DNA of 64,000 nucleotides, from assembly GCA_019915015.1 (NCBI GenBank), contig JAHBBC010000006.1, positions 124,001 through 188,000 on the forward strand, written 5' to 3'. Position 1 is the stretch's first letter. Every line of letters starts with the position of its first letter. Both the position numbers and the translations under genes were made by a program. Below the pieces are notes generated by a model. That model was not told the DNA's origin. It saw nothing but the letters and a program-made list of their open reading frames with translations, and searched no databases. Below are positions 1-10,391 of this stretch, one piece after another. This DNA is from Auriscalpium vulgare (Eukaryota; Basidiomycota; Agaricomycetes; Russulales; Auriscalpiaceae).

Positions 1-19
1 GGCACAACGGCGTCGCCCA

Positions 20-110
20 ACGCGATGCATGGTCTGCCTGCATCGCCTTGCCGCGCGGCATCCATCTTGCGGTCCTCGAGCAAGTCGTGCAGAAAGGTGC
101 AGAAAGGCGC
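20..110 (-). pseudogene. TTC27/Emw1-like TPR gene, small fragment
   Basis: The minus strand reads a short stretch resembling DLLEDRKMDAARQGDAGRPC, which matches the same stretch in the longer TTC27-like fragments at 9605-9921 and 13400-14727. Only about 30 codons survive and both sides run into unrelated sequence. It is a decayed fragment; the family name rests on the longer fragments. Confidence 0.3.
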
Positions 111-129
111 AGTCGGCGGCACCTCGTAC

Positions 130-1000
130 GCTGACGATCCCGCGCATCCGAACGCGTCCGGCGCACCCAAAACACACTGCCCGCGCCGACCCCCATGTCG
201 ATCCAGATGGAGGCGAGGAGGCGAGGATGTGTCGTCGGGCACGAGCCGCTGTCGACGTACCACGTGGAACTCGTGGTCAGGGCTTGTGCAGTCCTTTCTT
301 TCAGCACCCAGCGGGAAGGTCCTGGCTGCGCAGCCTGTCAGGGCACTCGGTGTTGCTGAAACCGTGCCTCTCGGCCTAGTGGGCTGAGAATAGTCGAGGC
401 TGAGAAGTAGGTGAGGTGTGTGTTGGTAAAAATATGGGACGACGCACCAGTTGAGCAAAGTGAATGTAAACGCATGCACTTCGGGTGTGGAGGTGCAAGT
501 TGTGAAAGCACGGGCTGCTCGCTCGCCTAATGTTGACCGTCGAGCTCAGGCTGATGTCTGCAGATACATACAGATCAGTCATAAGTCCCCGAAAGATGCC
601 GATAGAGTACGCAGACATAATATTGAGCGTGCGCATGGCGCTGGTGCATCCAGGGAGCGCTATGGAGTCGAATCTGTCGGCTTTGGGTTAGCGTTTCGCG
701 GCAGTGGCAGGGCGAGCACGCACCTGCATTCCAGCACGGGCAGTTGGTGCAGCATACGCCAGAAGGCGTGCACAGAAGGGAGAGGTGAGAGGTAAGTTGG
801 AAGTGAAAGCGACGCCGCGGCGTGAGGGAAAAGGCATGTCGGGGACCAAGAACGAGCAAAGGCACTGGGGGAGGGAAGGGGACGAGAGGGAGAAGACTCG
901 AGAGCTATCGGGCGTAGCCGCGTACGTACAGCGGCCCGAGGGCCCGACGATGACGTTGTTTCACGTCCTTGCAAGGCTCGGAGAACGACGCGAGCTGTGA
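130..1000. repeat. Arm of a diverged inverted duplication (partner 16800-17690)
   Basis: Read on the minus strand, this segment follows the plus strand of 16800-17690 over most of its length. Shared landmarks are a block around 190-400 (CCCATGTCGATCCAG), the block around 430-590 (GCACCAGTTGA, CTGATCTGTA on the reverse) and the block around 920-950 (CGGGCCCTCGGGC on the reverse). Neither copy holds an open frame with recognisable domains, so both look like remnants of the same lost locus in opposite orientation. No other gene is supported here. Confidence 0.55.
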
Positions 1001-2989
1001 GTGTCTTGACATGTCCTCTTGCTGAGATCTCATCCTAGGTTTCATGAATAGATAAATCCAAGGGTACGAAACTACTGGGGAAGTGCCGACTGCGTCGGCG
1101 ACCACCTTGCTTGCCGTTTAGCCCAGGGCCTTGCAGGCAAGCATGGGAATGATACCGTCAAGTAGTTCAGTCGCAAGACTAGAGACGTACTGTACATAGT
1201 GCTTATAGTGGCAGTAGAATGATATACATAGACCTAAGTCTGTATGTGGTGGCACTTGACTGCAGATAGGTAGTATGTCCCGCGAATCCCTCGCGCAATA
1301 CAGCCGAATCACAGATCGAGCAGGCCATCTAAAATAAGTCCCCGCACCCCTGGCGTAGCACGCGCAGGAGATCGGAGCGCCCGTTTCTGCTGCCACATGC
1401 GCTGCTTCAACTCCTCCGCCTCCCACACAGTCCGCTCCGCCTCCTCCGTCACTTTGTTCTCTCCCTCTTGCTCTCTCGCAGGACCAACGCGGCCTTCTTC
1501 CGCGACGTGTCCGTCGCGGGCGGGTACTCGCCCTCCGTGACCGACAATGCGGGTGTGCGCATGGGCTGACCTCCGTGTCCGTCGAGGAGCTCGTAGACTG
1601 TGGCATACGCGGATGGTGCAGCTGGCGGGGCGTGGATGGCAGCGCGCGCATTTGGCCCACGCAAGCGCGCTCGGAGTGGTGGGAGCTGGGAGACGGTGGG
1701 CGCGTTGCGGCCTGCTGCACATCTTCATCCTCGCGCTTGACCGCGGCCGGGCGCGTCGCGGGCGCGTTCGCGACGCTTCATCCTCGGCACGCCCATGGCA
1801 GGAGCGAGGCCAGCTCGCGGGGACCTGTTCGACTGCCTCGGGCTTCGCTCTCAGCTCGCGCGACGCTCGACGCAACCTCTCGCCGGCACGGATCGCGTCT
1901 GCGCGAGTGGCGGTGCCCGTGCCCTCCCGTCGCATCGGGATCGCCCCGCGACAGTCGCCTCGGCTGTGCTGATGCAGAGGGCCCCAGCGCACGCGTCGGG
2001 CTGCCGAGGCATGTGCATGCAGTGAGGTCGCACTCTGAGCACGGCAGCTTCGGTTTGTGAACGTAGCGCGGCGGGGATACAATGCGGCGCCCCTCGCCCT
2101 TGACCTGCAAGCTACGCACGTCATGCTTTAAGCCGCTGTGGTACCTGCAGTGTGTGTGGCATCTCAAAGTCAGAAGAATGCACGGCGCGGCACGAGCAAA
2201 CTGACCGTCAGGCCTCCATAGACGGTGTCATCGAGCTTTGGACATCAGATTCGAATAATGAATCTCGATAGAAAAGGAGCGCGGCAGTGCAGGGGTTTGA
2301 GTGGGATACATTAGGTAGGGACATGGGACAGCGCCGCAGCGGGCCGACTCAGACAAGCGCCTTCAACAGAGGCACGTGAACAGCAGACTGTTTGCACTTG
2401 TTGTCCAGGGAGGTCGGGCGCTTATAATTACGGGGGTGCGAGAAACCTTGGCAAGCAAGGTAATGAGGTCGAGTGGATGAGAGCGACAAGCGGCAGAGGA
2501 GAGACAAGTGCGTGCCCGACCTCCTCGTATGCTCTGTGCTAACTTCTCGCAGCCCACTTGCGGTCGCGCACAGGCGAGCGAGCCCCGCCCCGTCGCCGCG
2601 TCCTCCGTCCCTAGCGCCGATCGCGAGCGCAGCCACCAAGAAACTCAAGCCCCGCGACGTGAACTTCAAACTCTCGATTTGCGATTCGCAAATGGGCTCT
2701 CGCATCTGGGTTTTGGGCACCAAGGAGAGCATCCGCGATTACAATATGCACTCCCGCCCTCACTGTACTGTAACCTGACACCCACTTGTACAATGTCAAT
2801 GCCCGCGACCAGACTGCGAATATATGATGTCTCCTTCGTACGAGGTCCGAGGGCGCACATTCGCGCAATAACTCGAGCTCCATCGAGATCTAACACCTGA
2901 GGTACGTCCTGGGGCGCACGCGCGATCCCGGTCAACGGTGAGGGCGGCATACATGCAGAGATGCTCACCTCCGGATCGCGGAAGACGTC
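1001..2989. other. No supported gene; GC-rich open frames only
   Basis: Long frames exist on both strands (for example 1309-2124 minus), but they follow from high GC content, overlap one another on opposite strands, start without a good context and resemble no family I know. One stretch at 1370-1480 on the minus strand reads Glu/Gln-rich and could be a coiled-coil remnant of a lost gene. No terminal repeats or RNA genes are visible. Confidence 0.4.
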
Positions 2990-3530
2990 GCGCGGGATTG
3001 ACGAACCCGGCTTGACAACCTCGACGAGCCGACGTTAGGCAGGGAGGGCTGCGTGTACGAGGGGAGGACGTGGCGCCATACACACTCCTCCGCCATCGCA
3101 CTCTGGGCCGGCGAGGTAGAGTACTATTGCTTCCTGTATATAAGCCGCCGGTCGACGTGTTCTATGTAGCTCAAGCTCGCCGCGCATCTGCCCACGCTCA
3201 CGGCGCTGCGCCTCGTCATCCACCCGACACTCCCGCACGCGTCCCCTGCGCCCTCTACCTGCAGCCCGCGCTGCTCGCCCGCCGCCCAACGCCATCTCTG
3301 CGCATCAGGCCCGCGCGCGCCGTGGACCCCGCCAACGTCAGCGCTGTGCGGGTGGAGTAGAAGGGAGGATGGGCCGGGGGGCGTGGACGAGGTCGTAGGA
3401 GGTGCGTGAGAGGCTGAAGTGGGTCGACATGGGGAACGGGCGACGCTGGGTGCGCTGGGTGCGTCGGCGGACGAGGTGTCGCGGCGAGCGTGGTGCCGTG
3501 CGCGTGCGCGCTAGGGACATGGTGCGTTAC
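2990..3530 (+). pseudogene. F-box/LRR-type gene remnant (copy 1)
   Basis: Plus-strand fragments read as leucine-rich strands (AAHLPTLTALRL around 3180-3230, then LCASGPRA around 3300), broken by frame changes. The segment is colinear with 17990-18480, where the same gene reads LTALTHLRISTARA. That phrase resembles LSSLTDLRISTASA in the F-box gene at 11952-12957. I read it as the 3' part of a decayed F-box/LRR gene at the start of duplication copy 1. Confidence 0.4.
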
Positions 3531-5472
3531 TCGTGCTTTTGCCTGTGTTTCTTTCTCTGAATTCGACTAGAGTACTTCCGGCGCGAGACGAAAACTGGGC
3601 GAACACGCACGCGCTACTCTGCGACGCGCCGCTCAGTTTGTCTACCACCCGCAGACCAAGCACCGTGGCGCCTGCTGCGCCGACCACCTGCGCCATCCAG
3701 CCCGAGCGCGGTCCATGGAAGCCTCACCATCGGCGAGCGCTGACTGTCCTCGTCGGCGGTCGGCTGAGGGTGGACAAGCCAAGTGCCCAAGGACTGCGGC
3801 CTCAGCCGACTCCTCGCGCAGCGCCATCTCCACCGTTCATCTACCCAGCACCCGCAGCAGACGCGCGCGGTGGTCTCCAGTGACGCCTCAGTGGCACGAT
3901 GTAGCAGCGCGCTGGTGCTCAAGGAAGAGCTCTGTGTGTCTTTCGTTCGTTTTCCCTGAGCTGTGCTGACCCTTTTCTTGAGCCCGCCTCGACGCCACCA
4001 CCTGTATGCCCACCACCCTCAGACCGCGGCTCGCGCTCCGCGTCTCCTTCACCCGGTCACCGCGCCTCACAATCGCCATCGACGTCGCATCTCCCCACGA
4101 CCTTTGTAGCCCACAATCTGCGCTGCCGCAACGCGTCACCGGCCAACCTGGTTCCTGAGCATGTACCCATTCGCAGGACGATCGATTGCGAAGTACCTCC
4201 AACTCAACTCACTCTTACTAACCGGGGCGCGCGCGCCGCGACTAGGTTGGGCGGCGCGGGAGATTGCTGTGAAGCGCATTCAGATCTCTCTCGCTCTGCG
4301 CGCGCCGATATGAACGCGTTGATGCGACGCGACACCTTTGATGGTTCTCTCAGGCTGTTCGTACATCGCCTCCAGACCACAGCTGTTGTGTGGCGCGTAT
4401 ATCCACACCACGTCGGTCTCCGGCTTCCTGTACCTTAGACGTCGTGCCAATAAAGTTTCTTGACGCAAGCGGCATTCTGTGATAATTGAAACCCATGCCA
4501 TTCAAAGTGAACGAGAACGATAATCTACGCGCTACGTTCGCGACAACAGTACACTAGCAAGACACGGCAAGGGCCGACGGCCCCACAAGCTCCATCGCAG
4601 TGGCACTGAAAATGAACGCGCTGGCGCGCCGTATGAGTACGATGAATCCGGCATTGTCTCCGTGGTTTGCCCCGTTGATCTTGGCTGCCTACCACGACAG
4701 GCTGCGTGCCCCGGGCCCGGTGAGCAGATCCCCCTCAGCGGCCTCGCGTCGTGGTCTTCTGCTCGGGCGCAAGCGCCACGTCATCAGTGCGAGACAGTCG
4801 GCTTGGAAGACGACTCGAGACCCAGGGGTAATGGCATTGAGGGCCATCGCTGTGCATGGCCATAGACGACCGTCGAGCCTGGATGGATGAGCGCTGCGAG
4901 TTTCACGGAGAGGACGTCGGGGGATGTGATTGTTCGACCGTGTTCTGTTGGCTGCGAAAGTGCGAGTTGACAGCAGGTCGTCACGCTACTGTAGGACACG
5001 CTGTGATCAGCAAAAGAAGGTAGACGAATGATAGACGAGATGCTCAACTGTGTATGCTACCAGAGCAGACAGGGGAATCTCGAGCTCGCCACGTTGAGTA
5101 GCGTTGAATACCGCGAGCGGAGGATTCGTTGTTCGGCGGAAGGGCGTGAATGCCTCGCCCAGCTTGGCAGCTGGTAAGCGTCGGAATTTGGACTATACGC
5201 ACTCAGTGCTCACCAGGACAACCGGGCTCTAGAACATGCCGTCTCAGTGCCAACTGCCATCCGTCCGATAGTGCTCTTGCCCGCAAGCCAAGCGAGAGGT
5301 ACAGCTATAGCACGTGTGCGTTTCACACGAATCTTCGATTCCCGTTCTTTGATTAGAGATAGGTATGGCTGGTGCTTTGAAAGCGACAAGGGAGTGAAAT
5401 GGATGTGATGCCTTCAAGACGGCCAGCTTGCAAGCCGGCGGCAAATCCCTTACGTAATGTCTTCGGAGTTGC

Positions 5473-5734
5473 ATAATAGCGCGCCAATATGAGCATCTCC
5501 ATCATGATGGACTGCGCTGCCTCTTTGCCATCAACCACCATCTCGTCGCTGTAAGTTGCTTCCCCGGGCCCATCACTGTGTCGGAGACAACCAATCTCAC
5601 ACCAAATATGTTTGCCAGGCAATGCTTCACCATATCTTCACCCAAGGAATCTACCAAAAACACAGTGAGCCAGTGATTGTATGAATTTCCATCAAGTCAC
5701 ACTAATAAGTAATATCTTTCCCCTAAATCAATAG
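5473..5734 (+). other. Probable upstream exons of the first TPR-CHAT gene
   Basis: Two short exons are conserved with the paralogue at 20 kb. One ends at 5550 (LFAINHHLVA, then GTAAGT); the next is 5619-5664 (AMLHHIFTQG, then GTGAGC). Introns would be 5551-5618 and 5665-5734. Spliced together they enter the main frame as K-DPIM-QLRF, matching N-PIT-ELR in the paralogue. How far the first exon extends upstream is unclear. Confidence 0.5.
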
Positions 5735-5745
5735 AGGACCCAATC

Positions 5746-8700
5746 ATGCAACTGAGATTTGAGCTTGACTTGCTGCATTTAGGACATCCAGATCGGCCAA
5801 GTCAGCTGGGTAACTTGGCAACTGCGTTGCGCGCCCAGTTTGAGCAGCTGGGCAGAATGTCAGATCTGGAGGAGGCTATTCTGCTCCACAGAGAGTCTTT
5901 GAATCTGAGACCTCCAGGGCATCCTGATCGCCCAGAGAGTCTCAATGGCCTGGCAGTAGCTGTGCACACCCAGTTTGAGCAGCTGGGTAGAATGTCAGAT
6001 CTGGAGGAGGCTATTCTGCTCCACAGAGAGTCTTTGAATCTGAGACCTCCAGGGCATCCTGATCGCCCAGAGAGTCTCAATGGCCTGGCAGTAGCTGTGC
6101 ACACCCAGTTTGAGCAGCTGGGTAGAATGTCAGATCTGGAGGAGGCTATTCTGCTCCACAGAGAGTCTTTGAATTTGAGACCTCCAGGGCATCCTGATCG
6201 CCCAATGAGTCTCAATAGCCTGGCAAATGCTGTGTTGACCCAGTTTGAGCAGCTGGGTAAAATATCAGATTTGGAGGAGGCCATTGTGCTGCACAGAGAG
6301 GCCTTGGCTTTAAGACCTGCAGGTCATCCTGGTCGCTCAACAAGTCTCCATAACCTGGCAAATGCTCTGTGGGCCCAGTTCAAGCAGCTGGGCAGAATGT
6401 CAGATCTGGAAGAGAGTGTTCTGCTAGAAAGAGAGGCCCTGAAATTGATGCCTCCAGGTCATCCTCATCGCCCAGATTGTCTTAATAACCTGGCAAATGC
6501 TGTGTCAACCCGGTTTGAGCAGCTAGGCAGAATGTCAGATTTGGAGGCGGCTATTGTGCTGCACAGAGAGGCCTTGGATTTGAAACCTCCAGGTCATCCT
6601 GATCGCTCAACGAGTCTCCATAACCTAGCAAATGCTCTGTTGACCGGGTTTGAGCAGCTGGGCAGAATGTCAGATCTGGAAGAGGCTGTTCTGCTGGAAA
6701 GAGAAACCCTGAATTTGAATTCTCCAGGCCATTTTAATCGCTCAGGGAATCTCAATAACTTGGCAACTGCTCTGTTAATACAGTTCGATCAGTTGGGCAG
6801 AATGTCAGATCTGGAGGAGGCTATTGTGCTGCATAGAGAGGCCCTGGATCTGAGACCTCCAGGTAATCCTGATAGATCAATAAGTTTATCTAACCTGGCA
6901 AATGCTCTACGGACCCAATTTAGTCAGCTGGGCAGAATGTTAGATATAGAGGAGGCTATTGTGCTGCAAGGAGAGGCCCTGAGATTGAGACCTCCAGGTC
7001 ATCCTGATCGCTCAATGAGTCTCCATAACCTGGCTGATACTGTGTGGACCCAGTTCAAGCAGCTGGGCAGAATGTCAGATTTGGAAGAGGCTGTTGTGCT
7101 GCACAGAGAGACCCTGAAGTTGAGACCATCAGGTCATCCCTCTAGCACTGGTCTCAATAACCTGGCAGATGTGATGCGAACCCAGTTTGAGCAGCTGGTC
7201 AGAATGTCAGATCTGGAGGCTGTGATTGTGCTTCACAGAGAGGCCCTGAAATTGATGCCTCCAGGTCATCCTCATCGCTCAAAGAGTCTCAATAGACTGG
7301 CAAATGCTATGAAGAAACAGTTTGAGCAGCTTGGCACAGTGTCAGATATTGAGGAGGCTATTGCGCTGCACAGAGAAGCCCTGAAATTGAATCCCCCAGG
7401 TCATCCTGATCGACCATCAGGTCTCAATGACCTAGCAAATGTTGTGCAGACCCAGTTTGATGCTCTGGGCAGAATGTCAGATCTGGAGGAGGCTATGGCT
7501 TTGTATACAGAAGCATATGCAGAATTCAGTGAGGGACATCCAGGTATTATCCATAGCCTACAAGGCCTTGGTCATTGTCTTATCAAAAGAGACAGTCAGT
7601 ATGGCCCAATTATTTCTGATCAGGCATGGGAGAACTTTGAACGTGCTAGTGATTATGTTGATGCTGGTCCAACAATCAGGCTGGAATATACTGTGACATG
7701 GATACAACTGGCACATCAATACAAGCACAGGTCTGCTAGACATGCCTATCGAAAGGCTCTACTGCTTCTTGAACAGTGCTTAACTATATTTCCTACCCCA
7801 GAGCTACAGCACAATTTCTTTCAGACATTTCAAGGAATATCAGAGTTGGCCTCAAATGCGGTGTCATGGGCAATTGAGAGTGGAGACTTAAAGGAAGCAG
7901 TTGAGGTTTGGGAACAAGGGCGAGGCATTCTATGGTCCAAGATGAGAGACTATAGATATCCAATTGAGCAGCTGAAAAACAAAAGTCTAGTGCTTGCTGA
8001 GCAGTTTGAAAATGTCACCCAGCAATTGGATCAATTGACAACCACCCATGATGCTGAATCTCAGTCATTGAGTGGTCGTGCTTTTGAGAGGCAATTGGCA
8101 AGAAAGAGACAATTGAATGACAGGTGGATTGATCTGGTCAGGGAGATACAATGTGTATCAGGATTTGAGACATTTTTGAGTATTCCATCTTTCTCAAGCA
8201 TTAGGAGAGTTGCTTTAGAAGGCCCTGTTATTCTAGTCAATGTCTCTCACAGTCGCTCTGATGCTTTGATTCTATATAATGTTGAGCCAGATCTCATCCA
8301 TGTGCCATTGCCAGACACTACCATAGGAACAGTATTCGAAATTGTTGGTTGGTTGGCAAAAGGATTAAAATTAGGACAGCTTTCCAAAAATCCAGCAGAA
8401 AGTTCATCAATAGCACTGGCACACGATGATGGCCGTATGGATGATACCATTCAAAAAGTCCTTAGTCATCTCTGGAAGTATATTGCATGTCACATTTTTG
8501 AGAAGTTGGATGAGCTGGGTTTGGCCAAGAACTCTAGAATTTGGTGGTGTCTCTCAGGGAAACTGTGTGCACTACCCATACATGCAGCACAGCCATTTTT
8601 TGGCCCTCAACAACAGCTCTCACAGAGATATATTCACTCATATGCTTCAACTCTTACCTCACTGATCAAAGCCAGAGAAGGCATTGATCAAAAGGAAAGG

Positions 8701-9300
8701 GGAACTACCCCAAAAATCCTTGCAATGGCAACAAGCTCTTTGGAAAAGGTCTATGAGGAGATTGAAGTTGTGCAGAATGTGGGCTGTGATGTACAGAAGC
8801 TGATTGGAAGTGAGGTGACTCATAGTACTATGATAGACAGCCTTGCAAAATCCCCTTGGATCCACTTTGCTTCTCATGGACACCTAGATACAAAGCAGCC
8901 ATTCAAGTCATCTTTTGAACTGCATGACAATGCAAGGTTCACTATACTTGATCTCTTGAAAGCCAATTTGCCAAATGCTGAGCTAGCTGTTCTGTCTGCT
9001 TGTCACACTGCTGCTGTTGACCAAGACAATACTCCAGATGAAGGGATCAGTCTGGCAGGTGGTATGCAGTTTTGTGGCTTCAGAGGTGTTGTTGGTACAC
9101 TATGGGCCATGGATGATCACATTGGACCCTTTTTGGCTAAAGAGTTCTACAAAAGAATGCTTCATCCTGAGAACAAAGACAAACCAGTTGACTTCAAAGA
9201 TGCTGCCAAATGTCTGAGGGCTGTCACAAAAGAGATGAGGAGAAGTGAGGAACTCAGAGCTTTGCATTGCTGGGTCCCCCTTGTTCACATTGGTGCATGA
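5746..9300 (+). CDS. TPR-CHAT protein 1 (caspase-like CHAT peptidase with TPR array)
   Basis: This frame encodes 1184 residues from the ATG at 5746. About the first 600 residues are some 14 tandem TPR-like units of 43 residues, with recurring blocks such as FEQLGRMSDLEEAI, LHREAL and PPGHPDR. A helical linker follows, then a C-terminal CHAT domain (caspase HetF associated with TPRs). The likely catalytic dyad is visible: His1044 in FASHGH and Cys1086 in LSACHTA, followed by GFRGVVGTLWAM. Family knowledge: CHAT domains are clan-CD-like cysteine proteases, and TPR-CHAT proteins are greatly expanded in agaricomycetes, usually with unknown substrates; the TPRs are presumed to bind the target or a regulator. 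No signal peptide or membrane segment is visible, so it is probably cytosolic. The ATG at 5746 is probably internal to the mature message because two conserved exons lie upstream. The paralogue is at 20223-23921. Confidence 0.9.
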   Translation: MQLRFELDLLHLGHPDRPSQLGNLATALRAQFEQLGRMSDLEEAILLHRESLNLRPPGHPDRPESLNGLAVAVHTQFEQLGRMSDLEEAILLHRESLNLRPPGHPDRPESLNGLAVAVHTQFEQLGRMSDLEEAILLHRESLNLRPPGHPDRPMSLNSLANAVLTQFEQLGKISDLEEAIVLHREALALRPAGHPGRSTSLHNLANALWAQFKQLGRMSDLEESVLLEREALKLMPPGHPHRPDCLNNLANAVSTRFEQLGRMSDLEAAIVLHREALDLKPPGHPDRSTSLHNLANALLTGFEQLGRMSDLEEAVLLERETLNLNSPGHFNRSGNLNNLATALLIQFDQLGRMSDLEEAIVLHREALDLRPPGNPDRSISLSNLANALRTQFSQLGRMLDIEEAIVLQGEALRLRPPGHPDRSMSLHNLADTVWTQFKQLGRMSDLEEAVVLHRETLKLRPSGHPSSTGLNNLADVMRTQFEQLVRMSDLEAVIVLHREALKLMPPGHPHRSKSLNRLANAMKKQFEQLGTVSDIEEAIALHREALKLNPPGHPDRPSGLNDLANVVQTQFDALGRMSDLEEAMALYTEAYAEFSEGHPGIIHSLQGLGHCLIKRDSQYGPIISDQAWENFERASDYVDAGPTIRLEYTVTWIQLAHQYKHRSARHAYRKALLLLEQCLTIFPTPELQHNFFQTFQGISELASNAVSWAIESGDLKEAVEVWEQGRGILWSKMRDYRYPIEQLKNKSLVLAEQFENVTQQLDQLTTTHDAESQSLSGRAFERQLARKRQLNDRWIDLVREIQCVSGFETFLSIPSFSSIRRVALEGPVILVNVSHSRSDALILYNVEPDLIHVPLPDTTIGTVFEIVGWLAKGLKLGQLSKNPAESSSIALAHDDGRMDDTIQKVLSHLWKYIACHIFEKLDELGLAKNSRIWWCLSGKLCALPIHAAQPFFGPQQQLSQRYIHSYASTLTSLIKAREGIDQKERGTTPKILAMATSSLEKVYEEIEVVQNVGCDVQKLIGSEVTHSTMIDSLAKSPWIHFASHGHLDTKQPFKSSFELHDNARFTILDLLKANLPNAELAVLSACHTAAVDQDNTPDEGISLAGGMQFCGFRGVVGTLWAMDDHIGPFLAKEFYKRMLHPENKDKPVDFKDAAKCLRAVTKEMRRSEELRALHCWVPLVHIGA
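5800..7540 (+). repeat. 129-bp tandem repeat (43-residue TPR units), about 14 copies
   Basis: The unit is 129 bp, so the frame is kept as copies are gained or lost. The units around 5860-5990 and 5990-6118 are essentially identical at the nucleotide level while others have diverged, which points to recent unit duplication. The repeat also creates long antisense open frames that are not genes. Confidence 0.85.
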
Positions 9301-9411
9301 AAACTTTGCTGGTGAGTGATTCATTAATATGTCTCTCACAGAACACTTGACTTACTTTTGTCAGATATAACCTTGAGCAGGGCTTAGTTGTGGATATGTC
9401 GGTAGTTACCG

Positions 9412-9468
9412 GTGCCTTGTGTTTTCTCTCATGTACTTGGGTGCCTTGTGTTTTCTCTCGTGTACTTG
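9412..9468. repeat. 29-bp direct repeat, two copies, 3' of CHAT gene 1
   Basis: A 28-base unit starting GTGCCTTGTG and ending GTACTTG occurs at 9412-9439 and again at 9441-9468 with one difference. The paralogous 3' flank near 24030 has a single diverged copy, so the duplication is specific to this copy. Confidence 0.7.
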
Positions 9469-9604
9469 TATACCATAGGCTAAAGATATTTCGTCTGATT
9501 CCTGTTTGTATGCACACAAGCAGCGCGCCGCAGGCAAACCACAGCCACCACGAACTCAATTCCAGCAAAGTACTAATACTAATAGCCACTACCTTGGAAC
9601 ACAC

Positions 9605-9921
9605 GCTTGACGTGCTCAGCTGCCTGCTCTCGCGCGATGCATGGTCTGCCTGCAACGTGCCGAGAGCCCGTATCGCCTTGCCGCGCGGCATCAGCCTTAC
9701 GGCCCTCGAGCAGGTCGCGCACCATGGCGAGCTCCTCGTCGCCTCTGTTCCATCGCCTGCCCTCGACAGCCTCCTACCACATCTCGAGGCACTTGAAGAT
9801 TTCCTGCGCGGACTTGACGACGCCAATCGAGAAGAAGAGGTGCGTGAGCAACTCTCACTTGCTCGGCAGCGGGATGCAGTGGACAAAGAGCAGACACTCT
9901 GACAGCGTTGAGTCGGTCGTG
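9605..9921 (-). pseudogene. TTC27/Emw1-like TPR gene, middle fragment
   Basis: On the minus strand, frames switch between recognisable blocks: a stretch near 9880 (PLPSKWE-like), an EIFKCLEMWEEAVEG block near 9790, and DLLEGRKADAARQG near 9710. These match the family around its CLEMWEE and RDLLEG motifs. The fragment stops at about 9605 and is directly abutted at 9922 by a 470-bp inserted element. The same gene resumes at 10392, so one pseudogene was split by that insertion. It is clearly non-functional. Confidence 0.45.
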
Positions 9922-10391
9922 GTTACGATTCCTATGAATCGTTGCTTATGTCATCTACATCCAGCTTTTTTTCGACCCATGCAACGACAGTCTGTGTCGC
10001 CTTTTTTGGAAATTCACTCCCACGCTTTGTCCACTCGCGCTTTCAGCTCCCTCACCAGCCTCACGTCTACTCGGGATGATACACTCACTGTACACATATT
10101 GTTGCCTATAAAGCATTCCACACACACAGTAATATTACTAGGATTGAGCGTATAGAACAGCAGAGCGTATAGAACAGCACGATTGCTAGCAAGAGATGAT
10201 GACGTCATTCCGGCTATTAAATTGCATTTAAAACCCGAAATGATGTCATTGCTCTTGAGCTCAAACCGCAGGGCAAAGATGTCAAATAAAGTAGTCTCTA
10301 ATACATATTCTTCCAATTTGAGAAGATTATTGAACCCCGTATTGCACCTGGAATCGTACTGCCGCGCTATGCGTCGGCCCACTCCCAGCAA
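9922..10391 (-). mobile_element. 470-bp mobile sequence, copy 1 (partner 45516-45985)
   Basis: This 470-bp block is the near-identical reverse complement of 45516-45985. On the minus strand it begins TTGCTGGGAGTGG and ends GGAATCGTAAC. It carries subterminal inverted repeats TACGATTCC/GGAATCGTA, one about 35 bases inside its start and one near its end. Here it interrupts a TTC27-like pseudogene; its partner interrupts a Mutator-like element whose empty site is preserved near 59460. The flanks share at most 2-3 bases (AC or AAC), so the insertion mechanism is unclear. Confidence 0.75.
10014..10391 (-). CDS. 125-aa conserved ORF inside the 470-bp element (copy 1)
   Basis: The ORF runs from an ATG near the element start to a stop after DKAWE. 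It differs from the copy at 45516-45893 by one residue (L/T in EYV-ETT). After the stop, another frame continues KKATQTVVAWVEKKLDVDD, suggesting a shared ancestral frameshift. The block ITVCVECFIGNNMCTVSVSS followed by a VRELKARVDKAW-like helix faintly recalls the ubiquitin-like header of Crinkler proteins. That is only a guess; I do not otherwise recognise it. Confidence 0.3.
   Translation of the reverse strand: MLGVGRRIARQYDSRCNTGFNNLLKLEEYVLETTLFDIFALRFELKSNDIISGFKCNLIAGMTSSSLASNRAVLYALLFYTLNPSNITVCVECFIGNNMCTVSVSSRVDVRLVRELKARVDKAWE

Larger units (their letters stand above)
3000..9500. repeat. Segmental duplication, copy 1 (partner about 17900-24110)
   Basis: Colinear landmarks link this segment to 17900-24110: the F-box remnant (3.3/18.3 kb), the block containing GGGCGGCGCGGGAGAT (4.25/18.79 kb), the block with TTTGCCCCGTTGATCTTGG (4.66/19.16 kb), the block with CACGAATCTTCGAT (5.33/19.84 kb), and then the whole TPR-CHAT gene with its upstream exons. 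The stretch 3530-5470 holds no gene I can support beyond these shared, decayed blocks. Similarity is much higher in the CHAT gene than upstream, as expected if only the gene is under selection. Confidence 0.7.

Noticed and set aside
1309..2124. 271-codon minus-strand frame
   Set aside because: GC-rich, with competing long frames on both strands at the same place, no domain and no splice support.
5802..6284. Long antisense frame with repeated units inside the first CHAT gene
   Set aside because: It is the complement of the 129-bp TPR repeat; the coding strand has the TPR pattern and a far longer frame. The same applies to 20867-21088 and 21770-22057.
5800..7540. Regular repeats that could suggest a CRISPR-like array
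   Set aside because: The period is 129 bp, the whole unit is coding, and there are no unique spacers.
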